From assembly GCA_041745515.1 (NCBI GenBank), contig JBGTIU010000208.1, positions 1-42,404 on the forward strand: 42,404 bases of DNA, written 5' to 3'. This DNA comes from JAKFWF01 sp041745515 (GTDB lineage Bacteria > Pseudomonadota > Alphaproteobacteria > Rhizobiales > Hyphomicrobiaceae). A model generated the notes under the pieces. It saw only the letters and a program-made list of their open reading frames with translations. It was not told where the DNA came from and ran no database searches. The translations under genes were made by a program, and so were the position numbers. Shown here piece by piece: positions 26,715-34,629 of this stretch (position 1 is its first letter; the number at the start of each line of letters is the position of its first letter).

Positions 26715-27542
26715 ATGTTGCAAATCATCAGGTCTCGCGCTGCGGCTTGGGTGGCAATCCTGCGCGAGTCGAGATGGTACAAATGGGTCGCGGCATCTGT
26801 CGCCGCGCTCAGTTTTTACGATCTGGCCGTTTCGCAGGTGCTACCGACCGTCTTGGCGGACAAGCTGCCAAAGCTGCGAGATGTGATTGCCATGTCAACA
26901 GGATTTCTACCCTGGTGGGGTTGGCTGATTTGCTTCCTTGTCGTCACCCTGATTGCTGTCAGCGAACACGCGATCAGAGTTTCCAGAGTGGGTAGCTCAT
27001 CAGCAAATCTGGGAATGGTCTCGCTTCAAGGCAAAGATCGTGCTCATCTTGAAGTCGATGCACCTCGTCTGCATCCAACCAAAGATGACCGTCATAGGGT
27101 GTGGCGCGCAAATGTAACGAATAAGGGTCCAGGCACAGCGATTAACGCAAGCATGCGCTTGCTCTCCATGGAGCCGCCGCCCCGCTATGGAATGTGGTCA
27201 GCAGATTACCCTTACCAAGTTCGTTTGGTGAGCGCTGACGGGTCACCTCAGTTTGAGTGTCAAATTCGGGCTAAGGACACTGTAAGATTCGGCCTAATGA
27301 CGGGTTGGCAGAGTGGCGGCGGCGAATTTTACACGAGCGGCCTCGACAATAGGCTTTTGGACGGCCGCCTTGAAAACAGGATTCGGATCGAGCCCAACGA
27401 GGAATGGGTGCTGAACTACGAGGTCGTTGCGGAAAACGCTGATCGAGTTGAATTTTCGATCAGGATGTTTGTCAGCGCCGACGTTGTGATGATGGAGAGC
27501 GCCGGCGAGCATGTCACGCGACAACCACTCCTGAGTACATAG
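26715..27542 (+). CDS. Hypothetical membrane protein, transposon passenger
   Basis: I do not recognise this 275-aa protein. Two hydrophobic segments occur near the N-terminus (about residues 24-45 and 65-84, the second WWGWLICFLVVTLIAVSEH). A soluble C-terminal part of about 180 residues follows, with alternating polar/hydrophobic stretches suggesting a beta-rich domain (for example VWRANVTNKGPGTAINASM). That segment resembles the openings of domains that mediate extracytoplasmic contacts, but this is weak. The gene lies inside the transposon, convergent with the DUF6471 gene, whose stop is at 27544. No catalytic motif is seen. The start ATG at 26715 is close to the left inverted repeat, so its promoter may lie in the element end or outside it. 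Confidence 0.7.
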   Translation: MLQIIRSRAAAWVAILRESRWYKWVAASVAALSFYDLAVSQVLPTVLADKLPKLRDVIAMSTGFLPWWGWLICFLVVTLIAVSEHAIRVSRVGSSSANLGMVSLQGKDRAHLEVDAPRLHPTKDDRHRVWRANVTNKGPGTAINASMRLLSMEPPPRYGMWSADYPYQVRLVSADGSPQFECQIRAKDTVRFGLMTGWQSGGGEFYTSGLDNRLLDGRLENRIRIEPNEEWVLNYEVVAENADRVEFSIRMFVSADVVMMESAGEHVTRQPLLST

Positions 27543-27543
27543 G

Positions 27544-27768
27544 TCAGTCATCCAACCTGATCGTCTGAACCCCGATCACTGATAGGCATTGCAGCATGAA
27601 CGCTGCGGTGAACTTGCCCCGCGCCACCTTGTTGCGCAGGTTGTGCTCTTCTTCCTTTATGCCAGCCTCTCCCAACCGGCTCACGAGATGGGCATAGGTG
27701 AGGTTGCGTCGTTTCATTTCGCCTTTGAGCAGTCCTTTTGCCCGGTCTTCCCATTCCTTGTCGATCAT
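27544..27768 (-). CDS. DUF6471 domain protein, transposon passenger
   Basis: This 74-aa protein reads WEDRAKGLLKGEMKRRNLTY followed by HLVSRLGEAGIKEEEHNLRN and KVARGKFTAAFMLQCLSVIG. That is the compact DUF6471 domain, which looks like a helix-turn-helix (KRRNLTYAHLVSRL ... NLRNKVARGKFTAAF) and often accompanies IS1595-type transposases. A role as a regulator of the element is plausible but unproven. The ATG at 27768 follows AAGGAAGGT; an ATG further upstream is less well supported. It diverges from the transposase gene, so the 106-bp gap holds promoters for both. Confidence 0.85.
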   Translation of the reverse strand: MIDKEWEDRAKGLLKGEMKRRNLTYAHLVSRLGEAGIKEEEHNLRNKVARGKFTAAFMLQCLSVIGVQTIRLDD

Positions 27769-27815
27769 AGCACCTTCCTTGATGGCGTGCGCCATCATAA
27801 GTGATGCGTTTGCCC

Positions 27816-27846
27816 TTGACAAGATGATACTATGCCATCATATAAG
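27816..27846 (+). promoter_or_regulatory. Putative transposase promoter
   Basis: TTGACA at 27816-27821 matches the -35 consensus and TATAAG at 27841-27846 resembles a -10 box, with a longer than ideal 19-bp spacer, 28 bp before the transposase ATG. An inverted ATGAT/ATCAT pair (27824-27828, 27837-27841) lies within the spacer region and could be an operator for the neighbouring DUF6471 protein. Confidence 0.35.
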
Positions 27847-27874
27847 ATGCGAAAGCATATGATATGGTGGCGTC

Positions 27875-28864
27875 ATGGCACAGCACTTCCTGCTCTCCCG
27901 GCAAGCCAAGTCCTTCAGCCTGGCGTCTGTGTTCCGCATGACGGACGCCGAAGCCGAGACGACGTTCAAGCGCCTGCGTTGGGCAGACACCAATGGCGAG
28001 CCAGTGTGCCCGCATTGCGGCTCGCTCGATGCCTACGACTGCCGCCGCGCCAAGGGTGCGCCGCGTTTTCGTTGTCGCGGTTGCGCCAAGGATTTCTCGA
28101 TCACGTCGGGCACGCTGTTTGCTTCGCACAAGCTGCCGTTGCGCGGCTACCTCGCCGCGATTGCCGTGTTCTGCAACGAGGTAAAGGGCAAGAGCATGCT
28201 GGCGCTCTCCCGCGATCTCGGGCTGTCCTACAAGTCGGCGTTCGTGCTCTGCCACAAGCTGCGCGAGGCGATGGCCGAAGAACTGAAGGGCCGCCAGATC
28301 GGCGACGACCGTCCCGAGGCCGAAGTCGACGGTGCCGCGTTCGGCGGGTACGTGAAGCCCGCCAACCTGCGCGAGGATCGCAAGGACCGCCGGTTCTCGG
28401 AAAACCAGTCCGGCAAACGCAAGTTCGTAGTGGTGATCCGCGAACGCGGCGGCGACACGCTGCCGGCCGTGTTCAAGTCGGAAGGTGCGGCGCTGTCATG
28501 GATCAAAGCCCGCGTCGTCAAAGGCACCGTGCTGCACGCCGACGGCGCGCCATCATGGAATGACCTGCACTCACGGTTCGAGATGAAGCGCATCGATCAC
28601 GAAATCGCCTACAGCCTCGACGGCGCCTGCACCAATATGGCGGAGTCGTATTTCAGCCGTCTGCGCCGGGGCGAGATGGGCCATCACCATCACATCGCCG
28701 GTGCCTACCTGCTGCGCTTCGCGCAAGAGGCGGCATGGCGTGAGGACAACCGGCGCGTACCCAACGGTGAGCAAGTCCACCGCGTCGCCAAGCTGGCGCT
28801 AAGCCGCAGGAAGTCGGTCGACTTCACCGGCTACTGGCAACGGCATGTTGAGAGCAGGGCATAA
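27875..28864 (+). CDS. IS1595-family transposase (ISXO2-like DDE)
   Basis: This 329-aa transposase has an N-terminal zinc ribbon (CPHCGSLDAYDC and CRGCAKDFSIT, residues 45-75) followed by a DDE domain. The first acidic site is in EAEVDGAAFGGYVKPAN, the second in LHADGAPSWNDLH, and the third region in NMAESYFSRLRRGEMGHHHH. It is full length for the family and lacks stops or frameshifts. The ATG at 27875 follows GGTGG. It should move the surrounding 3.7-kb element using the 14-bp ends. Confidence 0.95.
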   Translation: MAQHFLLSRQAKSFSLASVFRMTDAEAETTFKRLRWADTNGEPVCPHCGSLDAYDCRRAKGAPRFRCRGCAKDFSITSGTLFASHKLPLRGYLAAIAVFCNEVKGKSMLALSRDLGLSYKSAFVLCHKLREAMAEELKGRQIGDDRPEAEVDGAAFGGYVKPANLREDRKDRRFSENQSGKRKFVVVIRERGGDTLPAVFKSEGAALSWIKARVVKGTVLHADGAPSWNDLHSRFEMKRIDHEIAYSLDGACTNMAESYFSRLRRGEMGHHHHIAGAYLLRFAQEAAWREDNRRVPNGEQVHRVAKLALSRRKSVDFTGYWQRHVESRA

Positions 28865-29086
28865 AAAGAGCGAGAGCGCAGGGCCGGGGGGAACGGCGCT
28901 AACGCTACTCGCTGCGGCTGCCCCTTAAAGGCGGCCCTCGCAAACCAGGGACACGAGGGGAGTGTCGCTGGTTACTGCGGTGTAAACGCAACCTCGCGCA
29001 GCAGGTTCCACTCAAAATCGGAAAAATCACAGGCACGGTGTCTACCTAGGTGACGTGCGCCTCGGCCAGCGCCACCGATCTGCGCC

Positions 29087-29269
29087 ATGAACGAACTCAA
29101 CATTCTTGAGCTTCTGTCAGTCGATGGTACCGACGATGTGCCGGCGGGTTTCGTGGCGATCGTCGGCTAGCTGGCCCAGCTCGAACTGATCGTGCGAGGC
29201 CCGGATGGATGGGTCGTCACCGACAGGGGCCGCGCGGTGCTGGATAAGCAAGAGGCGACGGCGCGCTAG
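29087..29269 (+). pseudogene. Small transposon gene interrupted by an in-frame TAG
   Basis: An ATG at 29087 starts MNELNILELLSVDGTDDVPA and continues to FVAIVG, then TAG at 29168. The same frame then continues LAQLELIVRGPDGWVVTDRG to a TAG at 29267. The second half reads like the wing and C-terminal helix of a small winged-helix protein, so the two halves look like one 60-residue protein broken by a single nonsense change. The surrounding 28865-29403 stretch otherwise shows no supported gene. Confidence 0.5.
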
Positions 29270-29403
29270 ACGACGCCGTTGTGGTAATAATCATGCGCCG
29301 CTGATTCGATTTCGATGTCGCGAACCCTGAAAGCCGCGGGGCAACGTGGTGTTGAACTCGGAGAGGGCGGCTTTTCGCTCGATAGCCAGAAAGGATTTAT
29401 CCT

Positions 29404-29517
29404 ATGGCAACGTCGAAAAACGGAAGGAGCGCCGTAAGTGGGCGCTACATTCCGGTCAAGGTAGCGATCCAGAGGCCCAATACCTCTGTCGTCGAGACCC
29501 GTAAGAAGGGCAAGTAG
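29404..29517 (+). CDS. Small basic protein of 37 residues, transposon passenger
   Basis: An open frame of 37 codons reads MATSKNGRSAVSGRYIPVKV and ends with RKKGK. It is preceded by AAAGGA and followed 27 bp later by a strong intrinsic terminator, so it appears to be a transcribed unit of its own. The sequence is rich in Lys, Arg and Ser. From memory, similar small SKNGRSAVSGRY-type proteins occur in alphaproteobacterial accessory DNA. Function unknown; a nucleic-acid-binding or regulatory role would be a guess. Confidence 0.55.
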   Translation: MATSKNGRSAVSGRYIPVKVAIQRPNTSVVETRKKGK

Positions 29518-29544
29518 TCCGCAAGGCTTCTTGTTCGAATTGGG

Positions 29545-29572
29545 AGGCCGCCCTGCGAAGGGCGGCCTTTTT
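29545..29572 (+). terminator. Rho-independent terminator after the 37-codon gene
   Basis: AGGCCGCCCT (29545-29554) pairs perfectly with AGGGCGGCCT (29559-29568) across a GCGA tetraloop, and a T run follows (five Ts counting the last stem base). A ten-pair GC-rich stem with U-tract is a textbook intrinsic terminator. Confidence 0.85.
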
Positions 29573-29647
29573 GCTTGACTTGTTGATGAGCTGATTCGAG
29601 GGTTTGAGCAACATTTTTCGTGTTCAAACGCGTTCTAACGAGTTCAA

Positions 29648-29890
29648 ATGGGGAAGGGACCAACCAAGCAACGCTCTAGGCCGCTGCCGTTGACCGTGCC
29701 CGCAGCGCTTTACGAGCATCTGACTTGGTTGGCGCGCAATACTATCCTCGGGACCCGAGAAACCGAGGTTGCAGGCCACATCCTGACCGAAGCCTTGCGG
29801 CAGATGATCAAGGACAAAGAGCATGATAAGCAGTTTCCGCGCGACAGTGGCGGGGCGGATGACGAACCCGATGACAAGCCCTTAGGCTGA
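29648..29890 (+). CDS. Small ribbon-helix-helix-like protein, transposon passenger
   Basis: This 80-aa protein has a basic start (KQRSRPLPLTVPAALYEHLT), then LARNTILGTRETEVAGHILT and EALRQMIKDKEH. The pattern, a short strand followed by two helices, resembles Arc/MetJ-type ribbon-helix-helix proteins, although no exact family is recognised. The C-terminus is acidic and disordered (DDEPDDKPLG). It overlaps the end of the minus-strand 142-aa gene by 9 bp in convergent orientation. A DNA-binding role within the element is likely but unproven. Confidence 0.65.
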   Translation: MGKGPTKQRSRPLPLTVPAALYEHLTWLARNTILGTRETEVAGHILTEALRQMIKDKEHDKQFPRDSGGADDEPDDKPLG

Positions 29891-30310
29891 AAGCTCCCAC
29901 CGCACTGCGTGCCCCGCGCCGACCTTGGCGACCTTGCCGTTCTGCATGAGATACCGCAGGTTCGCCCGTACCCGTACCAGCATCGTGCGTCGCGCTGGTT
30001 CCTCTTGCCCGCAGATCGCCATCACGCCATCGACCACCGCATGAATGCCTAGCGGCTGTTCTGCCCGCCGCAAGGTGTCGATGATGGCCCGGCCCAGCTC
30101 GCCCATCTTGAACAGGTGAACCCGCCTTGAGACGTTGGGGATTTTGTCGGGATCAACGCTGGGATCAAGCAGCCTGATCGTGGCGTCGAGATGGGTCAGA
30201 GAGTTCCGGCGGAACCGAAGCTGGCGCTCCATATGCAGGATGTCCGACGAAACGGCGGCCCGCTTCTTCTTCAGCGCTGCCATTGCGTACTTGTTCGATC
30301 GCTCGTTCAT
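29882..30310 (-). CDS. Hypothetical protein with coiled coil and winged-helix-like C-terminus
   Basis: This 142-aa protein starts at ATG 30310 (MNERSNKYAMAALKKKRAAV). A long helix with coiled-coil character follows (SSDILHMERQLRFRRNSLTH LDATIRLLD is split by polar turns). The C-terminal part (GELGRAIIDTLRRAEQPLGI through LRYLMQNGKVAKVGAGHAVRW) has the shape of a winged helix, as in small HTH proteins. It is in the right arm of the transposon. Similar proteins occur in alphaproteobacterial accessory regions, from memory. No catalytic motif. A GGG-rich region precedes the ATG but no strong site. Confidence 0.65.
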   Translation of the reverse strand: MNERSNKYAMAALKKKRAAVSSDILHMERQLRFRRNSLTHLDATIRLLDPSVDPDKIPNVSRRVHLFKMGELGRAIIDTLRRAEQPLGIHAVVDGVMAICGQEEPARRTMLVRVRANLRYLMQNGKVAKVGAGHAVRWELSA

Positions 30311-30354
30311 GCCCGTGGATATGGGCAATTGAGGGATTCAATTCTTGTGGCGAA

Positions 30355-30368
30355 TGCGCCATAATACC
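30355..30368 (-). repeat. Right terminal inverted repeat
   Basis: TGCGCCATAATACC is the exact reverse complement of the left end at 26625-26638. Confidence 0.9.
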
Positions 30369-30378
30369 GCGCGTGAGC
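30369..30378. repeat. Right target-site duplication
   Basis: GCGCGTGAGC is identical to 26615-26624 on the other side of the element. Confidence 0.85.
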
Positions 30379-31478
30379 CAGCTCGATTTCGCGTTATGAA
30401 TCGCCAGCCGGGCCTGTACGCACACCACACGACTGTCGCACATCTTGAACACGTCCAATGCCGCGCGTAGCTGATCGGGGTGGGGAACGTCCTCGGCGTC
30501 GTAGACGACGACGAAAGAACCCCGAGCGAGGCGTATCGCGTAGTTCAATGCCTTGGGCTTTGTGCGAGGCTCGCTGTCCGGCACAAGCACGATGCGCACG
30601 AACGGTGGCAGCATCGTCGCGGTTGCAGCCGCGATGGTCTCGACGTCGCTCGCCTCCAATACCAGCATGCAATCGAGCTTGGCTGCCGGATAGTCGATGG
30701 CAGACAGGGCCCGCACCAGATCGGGCAAGACGGCAGCTTCGCGGAATAGCGGCACAAGCACCGAATAAACCGGCAGATCGCCGTCCCGTCGGGCAGGTTT
30801 TGGTTTCGGTTCGCGCGGTAATGGATGCGCGAGCACCAAGCAAACCGCGGCCAGCCGGAACACCACAATGAAAAAGAAGGGCACGGCGATGCACGCCATC
30901 AGCGCTGCGCGTGTCGCGGCCGGAGCGATCAACGCCGCGCCTATGAAAATGCCGATGCCGCTGACGATGATGACGGATTGCCAGAGCCATACCGGGCCGG
31001 TCGCCGACAGTTCCGGATTTCGTCGAACGAGCCCCTTGATTGCCGCGTTGAGCCGGATTTCGCGTGCAGTACTGCTTTCGGTTGCGGCAATGTATGCAGG
31101 TGTCGTCAGCGCAAAATCCTGGCCCCGGCGCCTATAATCGGCGGCAAGTCTGGCGACCTGCGCCGGACTGAATGCCGTTGCATCCACTAGAGCGGTCGCG
31201 GCAGGGGCAGCGATATGTTCGCCCAGCACCGTCGCGTTGAGCCGCGACCCGAGTTCCGCCACGTATGCGTCCGGCATCACGATCCCGGTGGCGATCAGCA
31301 TTTGATGGGGTTGGACATGCCAAGTCGCAGAAGTGGTGATCGCCAGAGCCAGGGTGTCCGCATCGTGGCCGACCAGGAATGAATAGTCCTCCAGCATCGT
31401 AACGCCAGCGTCGAAGGGGCCTGGTTGGCCGGCAATTTCCTGATCGATAGAAGCAGAAAGCGGAGCAGGTCCAGTCAC
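30369..31478 (-). pseudogene. N-terminal part of BcsA-like glycosyltransferase, split by transposon
   Basis: This is the first 370 codons of a family-2 glycosyltransferase. A soluble N-terminal region (residues 1-150) is followed by membrane helices (WLWQSVIIVSGIGIFIGAAL, then ALMACIAVPFFFIVVFRL). The catalytic domain follows with YSVLVPLFREAAVLPDLVRA and VVVYDAEDVPHPDQLRAA (DxD-type metal site). It ends at KSSWLTR where the transposon begins; the frame then reads 68 element-encoded residues to a stop at 30165. The rest of the gene is at 25901-26624. The start is a GTG at 31478; an inner ATG (MLEDYSFLVG) is an alternative. The family makes or exports exopolysaccharide-type glycans. Confidence 0.85.
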
Positions 31479-31654
31479 ACTTCAGCTAACCTGTTGTAAG
31501 ATTTGGATATTGCGCATCTCGGAAACACGAGTGAAACTGGGCTCGTAATGTTGCCGGTTCCTAGTGGTGAATGTCGCAAGTGTGTAAGACTGCCCGATTT
31601 CCATCCTTGCCTACAATTTTCGAGATAGGTCATGCTAGCGAGGTAACTACCCTG

Positions 31655-32554
31655 ATGCGGAAGATGGGCAGTGTGCGTATGGGGCGACCCTCGAACTTGC
31701 GTCAGATGATCCACGGCGTTGCGTCGAGCCTACGCGCGCTCGTCGTCTCCATGAGCTGCGCGGTCCTCGTCTCCGCGTGGTCGATATCGGGGCTGGCCCA
31801 GCAGAACACGGCTTCCGGCGCCACGGAATCGGCACCCGTTCGCCCGGATCGCCGCGTCGTCGTGCGCTTTTTGACGGAGGGCGACTATCCTCCCTTCAAT
31901 TACTATGACGACGAGGGCGTGCTGACCGGCTTCAACGTCGACCTAGCCCGCGCGTTGTGCCTCGAGGTCAACGCCGCATGCGACATCCAGGCGCGCAATT
32001 GGGACGAACTGCTGCCGGCGATCGCACGCAGCGAGGCAGACGCCGCGATTGCCGGCCACCTGGTCACCGCCCGAGCGCTCAGGACTGTCGATTTCACCGA
32101 TCGCTATTTTCATACCCCGGCTCGATTTGCCGCCAAACGGACGGGAGCTAAGCTCGAGATCACGCCGGATGGTTTGGACGGTCGGCGCATAGGTGTGGCC
32201 CGTGGCAGCGTGCACGAGGCGTACCTGACCGCATTCTTCCAGCTGAGTTCGATTCAGGTTTTCGACACACCGGAGCTTGCTCGTGACGCACTTATGATTG
32301 GCAAAATCGACCTGCTGTTTGACGATGGCATCAGCCTTGTGTTCTGGATCAACGGCACGGCGTCCAAGGAATGCTGCGAATTGCGCGGCGGGCCGTTTTT
32401 GGAGCCGCGTTTCTTTGGCGACGGCATGGCGATTGCCGTGCCGAAAATTGATCAGGAGTTGAAGCTTTTGCTCAACGGAGCGTTGAAACGGGTGCGCGCC
32501 AGTGGTCGTTTCGAAGAATTGGTGCAGCAGTATTTCCGCACCCGGTTGTACTGA
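31655..32554 (+). CDS. Solute-binding protein of SBP_bac_3 type
   Basis: This 299-aa periplasmic protein has an N-terminal signal segment (RALVVSMSCAVLVSAWSISG) with probable cleavage after GLA. The amino-acid-receptor fold then opens RFLTEGDYPPFNYYDDEGVL and continues GFNVDLARALCLEV. Those lines are typical of family 3 receptors for polar amino acids. No permease or ATPase gene is adjacent, so it could serve an importer elsewhere or signal without transport. The ATG at 31655 follows GAGGT; a longer frame starts at 31571 without a better site. It diverges from the glycosyltransferase. Confidence 0.85.
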   Translation: MRKMGSVRMGRPSNLRQMIHGVASSLRALVVSMSCAVLVSAWSISGLAQQNTASGATESAPVRPDRRVVVRFLTEGDYPPFNYYDDEGVLTGFNVDLARALCLEVNAACDIQARNWDELLPAIARSEADAAIAGHLVTARALRTVDFTDRYFHTPARFAAKRTGAKLEITPDGLDGRRIGVARGSVHEAYLTAFFQLSSIQVFDTPELARDALMIGKIDLLFDDGISLVFWINGTASKECCELRGGPFLEPRFFGDGMAIAVPKIDQELKLLLNGALKRVRASGRFEELVQQYFRTRLY

Positions 32555-32573
32555 GCGCGCGTCGATACCCGGT

Positions 32574-32876
32574 TCAGGTCTGTCTCTTGAGTTCGATTTC
32601 AATGAAGACGAACTCATGCGTATTGGCATTGACGACGTTGTGTTCGACCCCTTCGCCGCGATAGTAAGGCCTGCCGGCAGTGAGCGGCGCCTCACGCGTG
32701 CCGCCGCCGGGCTCCTCGAGCAGAAGGTTGCCCGTTGTCATCGGCAATACAACATAATCCATGCCGTGCCGGTGCCAACCGGTCTCGGCTCCGGGGGCAA
32801 AACGCCATTCGGTCGCAACCACGCGCTCGTTCTCTATGAGGACATTGGGTGTTGCCTGGATGCGTGCGGGGGGCAT
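32574..32876 (-). CDS. Small single-domain cupin protein
   Basis: This 100-aa protein folds as one cupin: WRFAPGAETGWHRHGMDYVV carries the first metal motif (WHRHGMDY) and PYYRGEGVEHNVVNANTHEF the second. Function cannot be assigned; such stand-alone cupins bind small ligands or metals. GAGG nine bases upstream favours ATG 32876 over the ATG at 32891. It is convergent with the receptor gene (gap 19 bp) and divergent from the 2-hydroxyacid dehydrogenase. Confidence 0.82.
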   Translation of the reverse strand: MPPARIQATPNVLIENERVVATEWRFAPGAETGWHRHGMDYVVLPMTTGNLLLEEPGGGTREAPLTAGRPYYRGEGVEHNVVNANTHEFVFIEIELKRQT

Positions 32877-33004
32877 AGTGCAGTGCCTCATGTGGTGGTT
32901 GTCTTGATGATCACACTAGCTTGCTTTCGCGGTCCACGGAAGGTTGCGCGGCGCATTCGGTTCGCGGCGGAAAGTTGCCGAGCAAAGAAGGGCCTTATTG
33001 CGCC

Positions 33005-33985
33005 ATGAACACCCGGTCCTTTCCGACCTGCGCCGAACTCGTCGTGCTGTTTGCCCACCCGGCTTATCGTTTGCGGGATGCCCTCCAGCGTCGCGATCCA
33101 GGCATCCGCAGTATCGAAGCGCGATCGCCCGATGAGTTTCGCAAGCGACTGGCCGATGCGCATGTCGTGAGCTGTTCGATGATGTGGCGCAACGACATGT
33201 TGGAGGCAGCGCCCAGACTAGCGCTGGTGCAGTCGATCAGCGCCGGCATGAACCAGTACGATGTTGTCAATTTCCGTTCAAAGAGCGTCCGGCTGGCCAG
33301 TGCGCAGGGTGTGAACGCGCGCGCCGTGGCCGAGCATGCGATTGCGTTGGTGCTGAGCATCACAAGGCAACTGCACATCGCGCGCGATAATCAACATGCC
33401 AAGAATTGGCGCAGCATGATCGGCGATCCGACACTGCGCGAGGACGAGTTGCAAGGCAAGACGGTGCTCGTTGTGGGCCTGGGCGGAATCGGCAACCGCT
33501 TCGCGCAGATTGCGAAGGCGTTCGACTGCCGGCTGATTGCGACACGCCGCGATCCGTCCAAGGGTTCTGGTGCTGCTGACGAGGTTTTCGCGGAGGTCGA
33601 TCTGCTTCACGTGTTGCCGCGCGCCGACATCGTGGTGCTGACCTGCCCGATAACGCCGGAAACGACCAACCTGATCGACGCGGCTGCGCTCGCCGCAATG
33701 AAGCCTGGCGCGATTCTGATCAACGTCGCGCGTGGGGCGGTGGTCGATGAGCCCGCTCTGATTGCGGCACTGCTGACCGGCCGGCTGGGCGCTGCCGGAA
33801 TCGACGTGACGGTCGACGAGCCATTGCCGGCGTCGTCGCCGCTGTGGACCATGCCGCAGGTCGTGATCACGCCACACACCGCCGGCGAGACACGGCGCTA
33901 CGAGGAAAATGTCATCGACGTGCTGCTCGATAACATCGGCCGCATGGAACGTGGTGAGACGGTGTTAAGAAACCAGGTCGTGTAA
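33005..33985 (+). CDS. D-2-hydroxyacid dehydrogenase family protein
   Basis: This 326-aa NAD-dependent oxidoreductase has the dinucleotide motif VLVVGLGGIGNRFAQIAKAF and the substrate/catalytic elements INVARGAVVDEPAL (Arg), GIDVTVDEPLPASSPLW (Glu) and VVITPHTAGETRRYE (His). It interconverts 2-hydroxyacids and 2-oxoacids. The ATG at 33005 is chosen as the family start; the frame continues upstream into spacer. It is convergent with infC, with a 17-bp gap. Substrate is not evident. Confidence 0.9.
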   Translation: MNTRSFPTCAELVVLFAHPAYRLRDALQRRDPGIRSIEARSPDEFRKRLADAHVVSCSMMWRNDMLEAAPRLALVQSISAGMNQYDVVNFRSKSVRLASAQGVNARAVAEHAIALVLSITRQLHIARDNQHAKNWRSMIGDPTLREDELQGKTVLVVGLGGIGNRFAQIAKAFDCRLIATRRDPSKGSGAADEVFAEVDLLHVLPRADIVVLTCPITPETTNLIDAAALAAMKPGAILINVARGAVVDEPALIAALLTGRLGAAGIDVTVDEPLPASSPLWTMPQVVITPHTAGETRRYEENVIDVLLDNIGRMERGETVLRNQVV

Positions 33986-34002
33986 GCGGGCGCACCGGAG
34001 CA

Positions 34003-34545
34003 TTACTTCGGCGCCAGGATCATGACCAGCTGGCGGGCCTCGAACCGGGGCTCGGTCTCGACCTTGGCGAAGGTTTCGATGTCCACCTTAACGCGCTTCA
34101 GCACATTCATGCCGAGTTCCTGGTGCGCCATTTCCCGGCCACGAAATCGTAGCGTCACCTTGACCTTGTCGCCTTCCTCGAAGAACCGCCGCATCGAGCG
34201 CATCTTCACGTCGTAGTCATGATCGTCGATGCTTGGCCGCATCTTGATCTCTTTCAGCTCGACGACTTTCTGATTCTTGCGGGCTTCGGCGGCTTTCTTC
34301 TGTTCCTGGTATTTGAATTTGCCGTAGTCCATGATCTTGCAGACGGGCGGATTGGCGTCTGGGGAGATCTCGACCAGATCGAGTCCCGTCGCGATGGCGC
34401 GCTCCTGCGCGTCCACGGCGTCCACAACGCCTACGTTTTGGCCGGTTTCGTCGATCAACCTTACTTCTCGCGCCCTGATCGCCTCATTGATCTTGGGACC
34501 TGTTGGTTCACGCTCTTGAGCGCCTTTTGCCATGGGACGACGGAT
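34003..34545 (-). CDS. infC: Translation initiation factor IF-3, ATC start
   Basis: This 180-aa factor keeps the small ribosomal subunit free and proofreads initiation. It shows the N-terminal domain (INEAIRAREVRLIDETGQNV, DLVEISPDANPPVCKIMDYG), the lysine-rich linker (KYQEQKKAAEARKNQ) and the C-terminal domain (IKMRPSIDDHDYDVKMRSMR, RGREMAHQELG). AGGAG at 34553-34557 is only one base from an ATG at 34551 but seven from an ATC at 34545, so translation should begin at ATC (IRRPMAKG). Non-AUG starts are a known feature of infC and support autoregulation. No rpmI-rplT pair follows; the next gene is convergent. Confidence 0.93.
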   Translation of the reverse strand: MRRPMAKGAQEREPTGPKINEAIRAREVRLIDETGQNVGVVDAVDAQERAIATGLDLVEISPDANPPVCKIMDYGKFKYQEQKKAAEARKNQKVVELKEIKMRPSIDDHDYDVKMRSMRRFFEEGDKVKVTLRFRGREMAHQELGMNVLKRVKVDIETFAKVETEPRFEARQLVMILAPK

Positions 34546-34629
34546 GTTCATTCTCCTCGAGATTGTTGCAGGGGCATTCCGGCTGCTAATTCATGCGCAG
34601 ATGTGACAATCCGCATCTCCAACGTCGAG

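Larger units (their letters stand above)
26625..30368. mobile_element. IS1595-family transposon with passenger genes (3744 bp)
   Basis: The element is bounded by a perfect 14-bp inverted repeat (GGTATTATGGCGCA at 26625-26638 and its reverse complement at 30355-30368). Identical 10-nt sequences flank it in the target. It carries an ISXO2-like DDE transposase, a membrane protein, a DUF6471 protein, a broken small gene, a 37-codon gene with a strong terminator, a small helix-rich protein and a wHTH-like protein. It interrupts a glycosyltransferase gene whose frame is restored when it is removed. The intact ends, flanks and transposase suggest recent and possibly active transposition. Confidence 0.93.
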
